NCBI GenBank assembly: GCA_029945625.1
Contig: JAQSCW010000032.1
Coordinates: 82,711 to 145,737 of the forward strand
Direction: 5' to 3'
DNA from: a bacterium
GTDB taxonomy: Bacteria; Bacteroidota; Bacteroidia; B-17B0; Aurantibacillaceae
DNA length: 63,027 nt
Made by a program: the position numbers and the translations under genes. The notes under the pieces are model-generated. The model was given only the letters and a program-made list of their open reading frames with translations, ran no database searches and was not told where the DNA came from. Shown piece by piece: positions 9,389 to 18,958 of this stretch (position 1 is its first letter; each line of letters opens with the position of its first letter).

Positions 9389-10492
9389 TTATTTTTTTAC
9401 GTTAACTTCTTCATTGGCATTCACCAGTTCGTATCCCTGCGTGATCATAAGATCTCCCGCGCTCAAACCTTCTCTAATCTCCGCAAATCCGCTGTATTCA
9501 TGACCAATTAACACAGGTTGTTTGATGGCTTTCCCGTTCTTTACCACAATCACGTAACTGCCATTGGTGGTTTTTTGAATAAATTTAACAGGTACCGCAA
9601 TCACCGGCTTTGGAGATTGATAGTCGTTGATTTTTAGTTTCGCCACCTGATTGGGATGGTATTCTTTTTTGCCATCGAGCTTTACTTCAACGGCAAACGT
9701 ACGGGTGAGATTATTGATAGCGCGTGAAGCATAGTGTACGGTCGACAATACTGTATCGTTCATGTCGGGAAATAATACCAACACTTCGTTTCCGTTTTTT
9801 ACACGGGCGGCATAACTTTCAGCCACATCGGCCTTTACTTTGAGATTAGAGAAATTTACTACCGTAATGGCTGAAAGACCCGGAGCAATCGCCTGACCAA
9901 TCTTTATGTTCATCAAATCTACCGTTCCTTCAATAGGAGAAATTACTTTGGTCATTTTAAGTTGTTCTTGTAGTCCATTGATGGACAATTCAAGACCTTC
10001 TTTCATGGTTTTAGCTTGCAGGTATTGAATCTCAGTGCCGATTTTCTGATCCCACAAACTTTTTTGTTTATCATATATTTGGTTCACGAGGGTCATGCTC
10101 GTTTGAAGAGCTGCTAATTGTTGCTGTGTGGCACGGGCATCGGTTTCTGCAAGTACCTGCCCCTTTGCAACATTATCTCCTACTTTTACAAATATCTTTG
10201 TAACGGTTCCGGGCATTTCACTCGACAAGGAAACACTTTCATCGGCATCTACCCTCCCCTGAACTTCAATATAAGTTTTAAAGGTAGAACTTACCAGTGG
10301 CTCAACGATCACATCCACTAACTTTTTTCCGCCGGTGGTGTCGGTTTTAGCAATCTCAGTTTGAATGGCTGCTATTTGTGTTTCAATATCAGCTTTATTT
10401 TTTCTCAGTTTTTCCAGCTTTGCTTTTGGATCGGCGCTTCCGCATCCCGTTAACAGGACTGCTGCAAGGAGAATTAAAAGGGTGTTTTTCAT
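9389..10492 (-). CDS. RND efflux periplasmic adaptor lipoprotein (MFP)
   Basis: Bridges the inner-membrane pump and the outer-membrane channel. The start ATG 10492 gives a lipoprotein signal peptide ending in the lipobox LLTGC, so the mature protein is probably lipid-anchored; a longer frame from 10519 would bury this signal. Downstream are a short coiled coil (residues 25-55), the barrel-sandwich halves (GTVTKIFVKVGDNVAKGQVL and SPIEGTVDLMNIKIGQAIAPG) flanking a helical hairpin, and a C-terminal membrane-proximal domain. Length 367 is typical. It sits between tolC and the RND permease in one operon, 45 bp from tolC. Confidence 0.95.
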   Translation of the reverse strand: MKNTLLILLAAVLLTGCGSADPKAKLEKLRKNKADIETQIAAIQTEIAKTDTTGGKKLVDVIVEPLVSSTFKTYIEVQGRVDADESVSLSSEMPGTVTKIFVKVGDNVAKGQVLAETDARATQQQLAALQTSMTLVNQIYDKQKSLWDQKIGTEIQYLQAKTMKEGLELSINGLQEQLKMTKVISPIEGTVDLMNIKIGQAIAPGLSAITVVNFSNLKVKADVAESYAARVKNGNEVLVLFPDMNDTVLSTVHYASRAINNLTRTFAVEVKLDGKKEYHPNQVAKLKINDYQSPKPVIAVPVKFIQKTTNGSYVIVVKNGKAIKQPVLIGHEYSGFAEIREGLSAGDLMITQGYELVNANEEVNVKK

Positions 10493-10536
10493 GTTTACGG
10501 TATGTTGTGTGATTATCATAGTTAGTTTTTATTGAA

Positions 10537-11901
10537 TTATTTTACCAGAGTTCCTGTAGCTTTTAAGTAATCGGTTTTAGCAAGAATGAGATCGTAAACA
10601 GCATTTAAGAAATTGATTTCTGCCTCCCTGTATTCTGCCTGGGCATATACCAACTCAAGATTCGACCCCACCCCTGCTGTGTATTTGACCTGAGATGCCT
10701 CAAATATACTTTTGGCCAGCTCCTTATTTTTTCTCTGCGTTTCAAGACTGATCAGGGCATTCTTATATAATATGATATTACTCTCAACATCTACATCAAT
10801 TTTGCTTCTCAAAAAAGTGAGTTGGTTGTTGGTTTTTTGAACATTTAGTTTCGATTGTTGTATTCGGTAGTACTTTTGACCCCCATTAAAAATTGGTACG
10901 TTTAATGAAGCTCCTATTAAAGCAATATTAAACCATGGTTTGTCTATGTTAAAAATGTCGAAGGTTGTTCGTTGAGCCTGATATTGCATTGAACCATATG
11001 CATTTAAACTTGGTAGGTACTGATATCGATTACGTTTTAATTCAAGGTTGTTAATGTTCAATTGACTTTGCAATATTGAATAGTCAGGTCGTGCCTCATA
11101 AATAATCTTCGATTGGCTCAGTTGATCAATGTCCACCAGCATGTCTTCTTTAATTTCATCGGTGAGCACAATTTCTTTTTCAAGGTCGTAACCCATTTGA
11201 AATTTTAGCAAAGTTTCGGTATACCCTACCCCTCTGAAATTCTTTTCCTTTTCAGCTATAAGTTTGTTATAAGCCAACTCCAAGCGGTCCACATCCAGTT
11301 TTTCGGTCAAGCCCACTGCATTCATTGCTTTCGTATCCTCAAAACTCTTTTTGTATCGCTCAATATTAGCATCAATGACTTTAAGGCGCTCTTTAGTTAA
11401 AATAACTCCATAATAGGCTTTTGTAATGTCTGCATAGGTTTCTACTTTCGAACGTTTCACGTTCTTTTGAGACAAGACCATGAACTCTTTTGCAGCTTCC
11501 AAACCCACAATATAATCGCTGTTAAAGATTATTTGTGATACTGAGATCCCCATTGTGGCGTTAAACTTGGTTCCGAACTTTACAGGAATAAATGAGCCGG
11601 GTTGTCCACCGAAAAATTCACCAGGTATAAGAGAGGTAGGGATACTTAGATAATCCTTTACATCCGCACTTCCATTTATTTGCGGAAAGCCAATTCCCGT
11701 ATATTCCTTATTCTTATATTCTGCAGCTTTAACGTCAATTTCTGCATTTAAATAATTTTGATTATGTCCTAAAGCATAGTCAATCGCTTCTTGCAGAGAG
11801 AAACTTCTTTTTTGTTCTTTGTCCTGAGCCCTGCCTGTAAAAGCATACAGCACAAAGAGAACGAACAAAAAATGATGAGTGGGTGATGTGTGTCGTTTCA
11901 T
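10537..11901 (-). CDS. TolC family outer-membrane efflux protein
   Basis: Outer-membrane channel of the tripartite pump. A 454-residue protein with a cleavable signal peptide (FLFVLFVLYAFTGRAQ), followed by SLQEAIDYALGHNQNYLNAEIDV, the typical start of the TolC repeat, and a second repeat that begins around ARPDYSILQSQLNINNLEL. Long helices with heptad character alternate with short strands, as expected for a 12-strand trimeric barrel. It directly follows the TetR gene (11 bp) and precedes the adaptor, so the whole pump is co-transcribed with its likely repressor. Confidence 0.93.
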   Translation of the reverse strand: MKRHTSPTHHFLFVLFVLYAFTGRAQDKEQKRSFSLQEAIDYALGHNQNYLNAEIDVKAAEYKNKEYTGIGFPQINGSADVKDYLSIPTSLIPGEFFGGQPGSFIPVKFGTKFNATMGISVSQIIFNSDYIVGLEAAKEFMVLSQKNVKRSKVETYADITKAYYGVILTKERLKVIDANIERYKKSFEDTKAMNAVGLTEKLDVDRLELAYNKLIAEKEKNFRGVGYTETLLKFQMGYDLEKEIVLTDEIKEDMLVDIDQLSQSKIIYEARPDYSILQSQLNINNLELKRNRYQYLPSLNAYGSMQYQAQRTTFDIFNIDKPWFNIALIGASLNVPIFNGGQKYYRIQQSKLNVQKTNNQLTFLRSKIDVDVESNIILYKNALISLETQRKNKELAKSIFEASQVKYTAGVGSNLELVYAQAEYREAEINFLNAVYDLILAKTDYLKATGTLVK

Positions 11902-11912
11902 AGGATGTTTTT

Positions 11913-12527
11913 TTAGTCTTCTTCTTTTATTTTTTTATAATTATCTAATAGCTTGTGTCCTTTAATAGTGCAGATTCCGTATACAAATACCTCCAGCATG
12001 AGTTCATTGGTTTCAACAAAACTGATGCGGTCGAACGAAAAATAATTGCCGTACATAAGCATGTCTAACTGTGCGATCCGGAGGCGGGAAATGAACTCGG
12101 GGTCAAGATTCGCCCTGTAGATCTCCATCGCTATTCCACGTTTTATGTTTTGCAGTACATTACGATAGGCACAATCCTCTTTAAATCGTTGAAATCGCCC
12201 GAATCCTTCGGGATAATACTTTTGGAGATCCAGAAAAAAAATGGGATTAATACTTTGCATCAGTTCCCTCATTTTATTTGAAATGAGCATGATCTCGTGA
12301 ATCGGATCTTTTGCCACATTGCTCATTTCATCAAACTGGCATTCGTGTACTTTCAATTCAACTTCACACAACTGAGTTACGAGGTCATCTTTTTCCTTGT
12401 AAAACTGATAAATCGTCTTTTTCGACATGCCCAACTCTTTGGCAATGTCATCCATGGTTACATGTTTAATCCCATACTTGAAAAACAGGGCCAACGACGC
12501 TTTTAATATTTTCTCCTGCGGTTCCAT
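11913..12527 (-). CDS. TetR/AcrR family transcriptional regulator of the efflux operon
   Basis: A 204-residue DNA-binding regulator. The N-terminal domain reads ILKASLALFFKYGIKHVTMD, DIAKELGMSKKTIYQFYKEK, the classic TetR helix-turn-helix; the rest is a helical ligand-binding/dimerisation domain without recognisable specificity. ATG 12527 is chosen; the frame extends upstream to a TTG inside the operator palindrome, which is not a likely start. It is the first gene of the efflux operon, and a 12-12-12 palindrome lies 23 bp upstream, so autoregulation and repression of the pump is the simplest model. Confidence 0.9.
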   Translation of the reverse strand: MEPQEKILKASLALFFKYGIKHVTMDDIAKELGMSKKTIYQFYKEKDDLVTQLCEVELKVHECQFDEMSNVAKDPIHEIMLISNKMRELMQSINPIFFLDLQKYYPEGFGRFQRFKEDCAYRNVLQNIKRGIAMEIYRANLDPEFISRLRIAQLDMLMYGNYFSFDRISFVETNELMLEVFVYGICTIKGHKLLDNYKKIKEED

Positions 12528-12549
12528 TTTTACTAAATCGGGCACAAAA

Positions 12550-12585
12550 CTATGGAAACTTTCAATGTCTTGCAAGTTTCCATAG
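12550..12585. promoter_or_regulatory. Perfect 12-bp inverted repeat, probable TetR operator
   Basis: CTATGGAAACTT, a 12-base spacer, then AAGTTTCCATAG: two perfect 12-bp half-sites. It lies between the divergent tetR (start 12527) and the M23 peptidase gene (start 12616). Position, symmetry and length suit binding by TetR dimers; control of both divergent genes is an inference. Confidence 0.75.
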
Positions 12586-12615
12586 GGGAAAATTTTTTCG
12601 CATCTTTACAGGCGG

Positions 12616-13488
12616 ATGGATCATTTGGGACATAGCAGGTGGAAGCGATTTAAACGCATGCTCAGGCAGCGGTATCGACTGGTAGTGCTGAGCGACACCA
12701 CATTTGGGGAGAAGATTTCTATCCGGCTTTCACCCTGGGGAATCATCATAGGCACCGCAGCCATCATCATCGTTTTAACTTCAATTAACATTTCATTGGT
12801 GGCGTTTACCCCCCTTCGGGAATACATTCCGGGTTATGGCGATGTGAGTGAACGCAAGGAAATTTTACAGTTAAGCATCAAAGCCGATTCCATAGAACAA
12901 ACATTAGAAGTCAGAGATCAGTACATCACCAGCGTGCTCAATGTGTTTAATGAAAAAGTGGAGGCCAAAACAGGTAAACCGGGCAAGGATACTACCGGCA
13001 AATACGCTCATGTGAACATTAAACCCAGCAGCAACGACATTGAATTTAGAAGAGAATACGAACTCAAACAAGGCAAGAGCGAAGCCAGCGTGGCAAAACT
13101 TATTTATGCCGGGTTAGGAGAGGTGGTTTTTTTTAGTCCCGTTAGAGGCATGATCACCAATTCTTACGATGTAACTGAAGAACATTTTGGCGTAGATATT
13201 GTAACCAAAGAAGATGAGACCATCAAAAGCACCCTCGATGGAACTGTTATATTCACCGGATTTTCGGCCGAAGATGGCAATGTGATTCATGTACAACATG
13301 CCAATAACAGTGTGAGTATTTACAAACACTGTTCCGCCATTCTCAAAACCGTTGGTACCCGGGTGAAATCGGGCGAAGTAATTGCCGTAGTAGGTAATAC
13401 CGGCGAAAAAAGCAACGGACCGCATTTACATTTTGAGTTATGGTATAACGGTTCTTCTGTAAACCCCGCTGAGTTTGTGGTGTTTTAG
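12616..13488 (+). CDS. Membrane-anchored M23 family peptidase (LytM-like)
   Basis: A 290-residue protein with a basic cytoplasmic N terminus, one transmembrane segment (about residues 38-62), a helical linker and a C-terminal M23 domain. The zinc site is visible: HFGVDI (His and Asp ligands, about residue 192) and HLHFELW near the end; GNTGEKSNGPHLHF is diagnostic. M23 enzymes cut peptide cross-bridges of peptidoglycan or act as divisome/envelope adaptors; with intact ligands, catalysis is likely. Divergent from the tetR-efflux operon and possibly sharing its operator. The ATG follows AGGCGG. Confidence 0.92.
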   Translation: MDHLGHSRWKRFKRMLRQRYRLVVLSDTTFGEKISIRLSPWGIIIGTAAIIIVLTSINISLVAFTPLREYIPGYGDVSERKEILQLSIKADSIEQTLEVRDQYITSVLNVFNEKVEAKTGKPGKDTTGKYAHVNIKPSSNDIEFRREYELKQGKSEASVAKLIYAGLGEVVFFSPVRGMITNSYDVTEEHFGVDIVTKEDETIKSTLDGTVIFTGFSAEDGNVIHVQHANNSVSIYKHCSAILKTVGTRVKSGEVIAVVGNTGEKSNGPHLHFELWYNGSSVNPAEFVVF

Positions 13489-13520
13489 CTGAAGCCGCTT
13501 TTTTGTTCTAAATACAGAAA

Positions 13521-15083
13521 TCACCCCTCACCTTTCTTCTCAAAAAATCCCCGCGACATAAAAAGTGTATTAAAGAAAGCATAAAAACTCAAACCGGCCT
13601 GCGTCTCTAATGTATCCTCTACCATAAATGAAACCACCACAATAATAAAAAAGGGCCAAAATAATTTTGGCAAATAGTTTTTTAAACTCATAATGGGGTA
13701 CAGCAGACTCCACAAAAAAACCAGCAAACCACAACATCCCAGAGCCACAGTAATGGTGAGAAATTGATTATGGGGCCGTTTGTACCACTCTTCATTTAAG
13801 GGAGAATTGGTGGCAACATATACTTTGTTTAGTTCAACCTGCACATCGCCGGTACCCACGCCAAAAAAAGGATTTTCTTTCACCAGTTTAAAACCCGCAT
13901 CCCAAAAATACAAACGCATGGTGAAGGAGTGACCATTCACATGGCGGTGCTTTCTGTATTCATCGTATTCATTCACCAACTCATACACGCGGCGGTGCAA
14001 AAAACTCCAGAAAGGGTAACGGAAATTGTAAATTCCATTTTGTATGTTCTGTTTGTCCTCCTCCGTTAAGGAGACTACCGCTGCCGAATCTTTATTAAGA
14101 CCTTTGCTCGCCAAATATCTTACCAGTCCCTCATAGCGGGCAATATTACGCATGGGACTATAGCTAAAACTATCGTCGGGAAACAAACGCTTCCATTCAC
14201 GTTGCAATTCTTCCAATTGAATATTTATGAGCACATAGTTTCCATTCTCTTTTTGTCCGAGGGTATCAAAATGAATATACGGTGTGCCCCAAGGCGTGTT
14301 TTTGGTAATCACATTATTGGCCGTAGGACGAAGATTTAGTTGCGTGTCCTTTATTCTGAGCACATAATTCACTACAAAAAAAACAAACGTGATCAGCACC
14401 AGAAAGGAGGTAAATTTTATAAGAGGCTTCTGCATATAGATGATGACACACAGAAATAAAAAGAACAGGATTACAAAATTAACCATGCCCGATGCAAGTC
14501 CCAGCGCATACAAACTAAACAGAAAATAGACAAAGAGCAGAATCATCAAGATTCTTTTGGCAAACGATTTGGTGTTGACTATAAAATAAACGCAACACGA
14601 CAAAGCAATATTGAGGTAAAGCCCAAGGCGGATGTGACTCATAAATCGGGAGGCGTCGCGGACTACTTCATTTTTATGCAGCACATGCGTGTAGGTCATG
14701 CACCACAATGTGTTTACCACGCAGCCCGCCATAAACAAGTAGAGGAGTATATGATATTCTTTTGTGTTGAGAGGTTTTGAACTGAAGAAGAACAGAGGTA
14801 AGAGCAAAAGGGGCATTTTTGTACGAACATCGTCCCAACCCGCCTGCAGATTAGACGTGTACAGCAAACCCAGCGCAGAAATAAAAAAAACCGAACTCAG
14901 TACCCAGAAGATCTTGTTTGATTTGATGTGCGACCACTTTCGCTTAAAATCGCCTTCCAGCAACCAGTTGGCCATTAATACAATTTGAGGCACACTGGTT
15001 GGCACCGTACCTATCATCATGCCAAAAGCCAGCCCAAAAACACCGAATAAAAATATGTACCTGTGTGTTTTTTCCGAAAACAT
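13521..15083 (-). CDS. O-antigen ligase / polymerase-like membrane protein (Wzy_C)
   Basis: A polytopic protein of 520 residues with about eleven hydrophobic segments and a large periplasmic loop (about residues 240-390). The Wzy_C signature is present late in the protein: a loop containing ENPFFGVGTGDVQ followed by RPHNQFLTITVALGCCG, and RLGLYLNIALSCC in an earlier helix. The family joins or polymerises sugar chains on lipid carriers in the inner membrane. No glycosyltransferase neighbours are present, so the precise substrate is unknown. Convergent with the M23 gene; 173 bp separate it from recQ. Confidence 0.8.
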   Translation of the reverse strand: MFSEKTHRYIFLFGVFGLAFGMMIGTVPTSVPQIVLMANWLLEGDFKRKWSHIKSNKIFWVLSSVFFISALGLLYTSNLQAGWDDVRTKMPLLLLPLFFFSSKPLNTKEYHILLYLFMAGCVVNTLWCMTYTHVLHKNEVVRDASRFMSHIRLGLYLNIALSCCVYFIVNTKSFAKRILMILLFVYFLFSLYALGLASGMVNFVILFFLFLCVIIYMQKPLIKFTSFLVLITFVFFVVNYVLRIKDTQLNLRPTANNVITKNTPWGTPYIHFDTLGQKENGNYVLINIQLEELQREWKRLFPDDSFSYSPMRNIARYEGLVRYLASKGLNKDSAAVVSLTEEDKQNIQNGIYNFRYPFWSFLHRRVYELVNEYDEYRKHRHVNGHSFTMRLYFWDAGFKLVKENPFFGVGTGDVQVELNKVYVATNSPLNEEWYKRPHNQFLTITVALGCCGLLVFLWSLLYPIMSLKNYLPKLFWPFFIIVVVSFMVEDTLETQAGLSFYAFFNTLFMSRGFFEKKGEG

Positions 15084-15256
15084 GTGTTCTAAAGAAACGA
15101 AAAAAATAGGAATAAATTGTAATACCGCAACACCGACGAAAATTTAGTTTGAGGCGCACGTTAGAAAGTTCTATAAATTACTGATTGCGCACACTAAAAA
15201 GGGCCCTGATCAGATAGTGGTCCTGTAAATGATGTTAGTTTGTTTTGTTACACCTC

Positions 15257-17473
15257 TTAATTCCCAAAATCCGATAAAAACTTAATTCGCATCACTCTGA
15301 TCTCCTCTTCAGAATAATCATTCTCCCCCAATTCTTGCAAAGCTGCTTCCACACTATCTGTATCGCTTTCCTTAAAATACTCCAGAATCTCATCTTGTTT
15401 CTCTTCGTCCATCAAATCCTCAATGTAATAATTGATGTTTACTTTGGTGCCCGACTCCACAATGGTCTCAATTTCGGTAAGCAAATTAGGCAAGGTCAAA
15501 TTTTTGCTCTTTGCCATTTCCTTCAATCCTATTTTTCGGTCAATATTCTGAATGATGTACACTTTTAATCCCGATTTGTTTACCACCGATTTAATCACCA
15601 TATCAACCGGGCGGTCAATCTCATTGTCCTCAACATACTTCTTAATGAGTTCAATAAAAGGTTTTCCGTACTTGGCGGCCTTTCCGGTTCCCACGCCACT
15701 AATCTTGGTCATTTCTTCCATGGTAATGGGGTACTGCACCGACATTTCTTCGAGTGAAGGCTCCTGAAAGATGACATAAGGAGGCAAGCCTTTGGCCTTC
15801 GCTGTTTTTTTCACCTGATCTTTTAATAATGAGAACAACACTTCATCGGCAGCACTGCTATGGCCTTTACCACCCAATAAAATATCTTCATCGCCGGCAT
15901 CACCGTCCATATTATTGTAATCGTGATCTCGCGTAAACTTAATACTGGTAGGTTTCTTCAAAAAGGCACGTCCCTTATCGGTCATCTTAAGCAAACCATA
16001 ATTCTCAATGTCTTTTGACAAGAAACCGTTTACGATTGTTTGACGCAATACGGCCTGCCAGAATTTATCGTCCTTATCGTGTTCAACGCCATCACCCCAG
16101 ATCTTCAGTGCATTGTGTTTATAGGTTTTGGCGGTAGAAGTAAGATTTCCCATCAGCACGTTGATCACATCCTTAATCTTATGTTTCTCTTTAATCTCAA
16201 CCACACATTTTAAGGCGAGCTCGAGGTCTTCTTTGGCTTCAAACTTAGTTTTAGGATTGCGGCAATTATCGCACATGCCGTTGCATTTCGCTTCATTGAA
16301 CTCTTCTCCAAAATAATGCAATAAAAATTTGCGGCGACAACTGCTTGTTTCGGCAAAGGAAGCTGTTTCGGCCAACATTTGTTTGCCTATTTCCTGCTCT
16401 GCCACCGGTTTATCTTTCATGAACTTTTCCAGTTTCATGATGTCGTCGTAACTGTAAAAAGTAACACATTTGCCTTCTCCCCCATCTCTGCCGGCGCGAC
16501 CAGTTTCCTGATAATAGCCTTCAAGTGATTTTGGAATATCGTGGTGGATTACAAAACGCACATCGGGTTTATCTATTCCCATGCCAAAAGCGATGGTAGC
16601 TACGATCACGTTTAGATCTTCCATTAAAAAACCGTCCTGTGTTTTGGCTCTTTCTTTGGCGTCCAAGCCCGCGTGGTAGGGTGCTGCTTTAATTCCGTTT
16701 ACTTTCAGCGCTTCGGCAATTTCTTCCACTTTTTTACGACTAAGGCAATAAATGATCCCACTCTTGCCCGAATTCTGTTTCACATACTTAATAATCTCTT
16801 TGTTTACGTTTTGTTTCGACCTTACATCGTAATACAGATTATCGCGGTTAAACGAAGATTTGAATAGATCGGCCTCCATCATGCCCAGGTTCTTTTGAAT
16901 ATCCTGCTGCACTTTCGGTGTGGCAGTGGCCGTTAGGGCAATTACCGGAACTCCACCCACTGCATCAATGATGGGGCGAAGACGGCGGTATTCGGGTCTG
17001 AAATCATGACCCCATTCAGAAATACAATGCGCCTCATCAATGGCAAAGAAAGAGATCTTGAATTCTTTAAAAAAGGTGATGTTATCTTCTTTGGTAAGCG
17101 TTTCGGGGGCTATGTACAGTAATTTTGTTTTCCCCGATAGGACATCTTTTTTTACCTGGGTAATATCGCTTTTATTGAGTGAGGAATTTAAAAAGTGCGC
17201 AATGCCTGTTTCATTACTAAAGCCCCTGATGGCATCCACCTGATTTTTCATGAGGGCAATAAGCGGCGACACCACAATGGCGGTTCCTTCGCACATCAAA
17301 GCCGGTAATTGATAACACAAACTTTTGCCGCCACCGGTAGGCATGATCACAAACGTGTCCTTGCCATTGAGTAAATTTTTAATGACTTTTTCTTGATTTC
17401 CCTTAAATCCGTCAAATCCAAAAAAGTTCTTTAAGGTTTCAAGGATTTCTGAGGTTTCTACCGCGCCAACCAT
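15257..17473 (-). CDS. recQ: ATP-dependent DNA helicase RecQ
   Basis: A 3'-5' superfamily 2 helicase of recombination and fork repair. Domains in order: helicase core with Walker A (MPTGGGKSLCYQLPA, residue about 44), DEAH box (IDEAHCISEWGHDFRPEY), motif VI (YYQETGRAGRDG), a zinc-binding segment with cysteines (CNGMCDNCR), winged helix, and an HRDC domain (ISGVGTGKAAKYG). At 738 residues it is longer than E. coli RecQ, with an acidic C-terminal extension of about 110 residues typical of Bacteroidota homologues. Start ATG at 17473. Confidence 0.96.
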   Translation of the reverse strand: MVGAVETSEILETLKNFFGFDGFKGNQEKVIKNLLNGKDTFVIMPTGGGKSLCYQLPALMCEGTAIVVSPLIALMKNQVDAIRGFSNETGIAHFLNSSLNKSDITQVKKDVLSGKTKLLYIAPETLTKEDNITFFKEFKISFFAIDEAHCISEWGHDFRPEYRRLRPIIDAVGGVPVIALTATATPKVQQDIQKNLGMMEADLFKSSFNRDNLYYDVRSKQNVNKEIIKYVKQNSGKSGIIYCLSRKKVEEIAEALKVNGIKAAPYHAGLDAKERAKTQDGFLMEDLNVIVATIAFGMGIDKPDVRFVIHHDIPKSLEGYYQETGRAGRDGGEGKCVTFYSYDDIMKLEKFMKDKPVAEQEIGKQMLAETASFAETSSCRRKFLLHYFGEEFNEAKCNGMCDNCRNPKTKFEAKEDLELALKCVVEIKEKHKIKDVINVLMGNLTSTAKTYKHNALKIWGDGVEHDKDDKFWQAVLRQTIVNGFLSKDIENYGLLKMTDKGRAFLKKPTSIKFTRDHDYNNMDGDAGDEDILLGGKGHSSAADEVLFSLLKDQVKKTAKAKGLPPYVIFQEPSLEEMSVQYPITMEEMTKISGVGTGKAAKYGKPFIELIKKYVEDNEIDRPVDMVIKSVVNKSGLKVYIIQNIDRKIGLKEMAKSKNLTLPNLLTEIETIVESGTKVNINYYIEDLMDEEKQDEILEYFKESDTDSVEAALQELGENDYSEEEIRVMRIKFLSDFGN

Positions 17474-18618
17474 ATATTCTGCTGATTAAAAAGTGTGTTT
17501 TGATGAGGGAGCCGATTTTCACAAAAAAATCAATTCCTATTTAAAGATATACAAATTTATTTTTACAAGACAAGTTTTTTTGAAAAAATAAGGTTTTTTA
17601 GACGTTTTTACATTAATTCACTTTAACAGGGGTAAAAAGCACGATGAATGGTATTTTTGAGTTCTATTGGTTTTTGTTGCACCATAGCTCATTTATGCAA
17701 TTGAGTAAACCTATAGATTATCAATTTTATTCATTTTGGCACTCCAATTTGCGGCCGATCTTCTCGTGTAAACTTATTTTAGGACGTGACTTTCGTTTGA
17801 TTACGCTCGAGCAGATCCCCGCCCGACCAGAAAAAACATCCTTTGATTCGTTCATGCGAGCCCAACCGACCAAAACAAATTTCCCAGTATGTTGTTCTGG
17901 CTGGCTTCGCTATAGCGTGCCTGAATACAAAAAAACAGGAGCGTATGCAGGCTCATGTTGATCACGTGGTGTCGGTTTACCCGAAGGTGCTGGAAGCCTC
18001 CAAACTCCGCTAGCACATTATGGTGAACGGGTGCTAGTGGACCGGCCTCATAAAATTTTTTCAGACAAATTGAGTGCCTGCAAAAAGTGCGTCGAAAAAA
18101 AGTTTTACCTACAAAATGCATAAATACTGGTTACTGAAAAACTTTTTTGAGCAGCTGGTGCGCAGACTCTTTGCTGCCCTTCCACCAGCAAAAAAATTAG
18201 GAAAGTGGAAGGGCATGATCAAAGACCGGCAATAGCCCAGTGGGCTATTGAGCGAGATAGTGTGGCAGCGCAGGCACGAAGATTTTCGAAAAAATTTTAT
18301 GCAGCCTTGAATTTTTGCCCGTCCGACCGACACAAGAAGATGTTTGCTCTGGCCGGGCGGGGTTCTTTTTTTTCAAGAAAAAAGAACGAAGAAAAATTAG
18401 GTCGAATTCCAGCGTCAGTATTGATCACGAAGGCTTTCGGAATTGTTCAAATTTGATCAAGAAAATTGTAAAGAAATAATTTCAGGAAGCCTTGAACCCT
18501 GTCCGAAGGACACCATTCCTGCTGGTCATTACCAAATTTTCCACCAAGGAAAAAAAAGAAGTGCTAATTTGAAAAATGACCTTATTGGCCTCAGCGTTTG
18601 CGCGCAAAAGAGTTACAA
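17474..18618. other. 1.1-kb non-coding region with several strong hairpins
   Basis: No frame in this stretch reads like a protein: candidates are short, Cys/Phe-rich and overlapping on both strands. Its composition differs from the genes nearby. Strong inverted repeats occur: GCCCTTCCAC/GTGGAAGGGC (18176-18214), CAATAGCCCA g TGGGCTATTG (18230-18250) and GTTCTTTTTT/AAAAAAGAAC (18362-18387). It could be a dispersed repeat, a structured RNA, or decayed DNA. The first 120 bp next to recQ are AT-rich and may hold the recQ promoter. Confidence 0.5.
18176..18250. repeat. Pair of adjacent perfect hairpins
   Basis: Two perfect 10-bp inverted repeats follow each other, the first with a 19-base loop, the second with a single central base. 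Their closeness and perfection suggest selection for structure in RNA or DNA. Confidence 0.55.
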
Positions 18619-18957
18619 TCAAAGATTCGCATTCATCCTCGAATAATACCTCAGCAAGAAGACACTAAACAACACTGAAAAAACCAATCCCATATAAAAA
18701 CTAATCCCGATTTGATTGGTAAGAATAAAAAAAAGTGTTTTAGCAAAAAAGGAGATGAGATAAAGACGAACGCCCCATTGTTTGAAATACCAAATCCCCA
18801 CACAAGACATAAAATTGGCGGCCACCAATATGCCATACAAAGCCGGCATAAATACACCCAGCTTTTTTACGGCAGGCGAAAATACCTGCGGAAAGGTGAT
18901 CACTACCGAGAGGTAACCTAATACACAAAATGCAGTTATGATGCCCGGGCGTTTCAT
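18619..18957 (-). CDS. Small integral membrane protein of unknown function
   Basis: I do not recognise a family with certainty. The 112-residue product has four hydrophobic segments (ITAFCVLGYLSVVITF; YGILVAANFMSCVGIWYF; LYLISFFAKTLFFIL; MGLVFSVLFSVFLLRYY) with an RLY-type loop between the second and third. ATG 18957 is preferred because it lies 1 base past the stop of the ABC permease gene, indicating translational coupling in one operon; the longer frame would overlap that gene. Probably inner membrane. Role may be linked to the permease or only transcriptional. Confidence 0.55.
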   Translation of the reverse strand: MKRPGIITAFCVLGYLSVVITFPQVFSPAVKKLGVFMPALYGILVAANFMSCVGIWYFKQWGVRLYLISFFAKTLFFILTNQIGISFYMGLVFSVLFSVFLLRYYSRMNANL

Positions 18958-18958
18958 G

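Noticed and set aside
17644-18456. Small open frames between recQ and the membrane protein gene
   Set aside because: Overlapping short frames on both strands with unlikely composition in a hairpin-rich, non-coding stretch.
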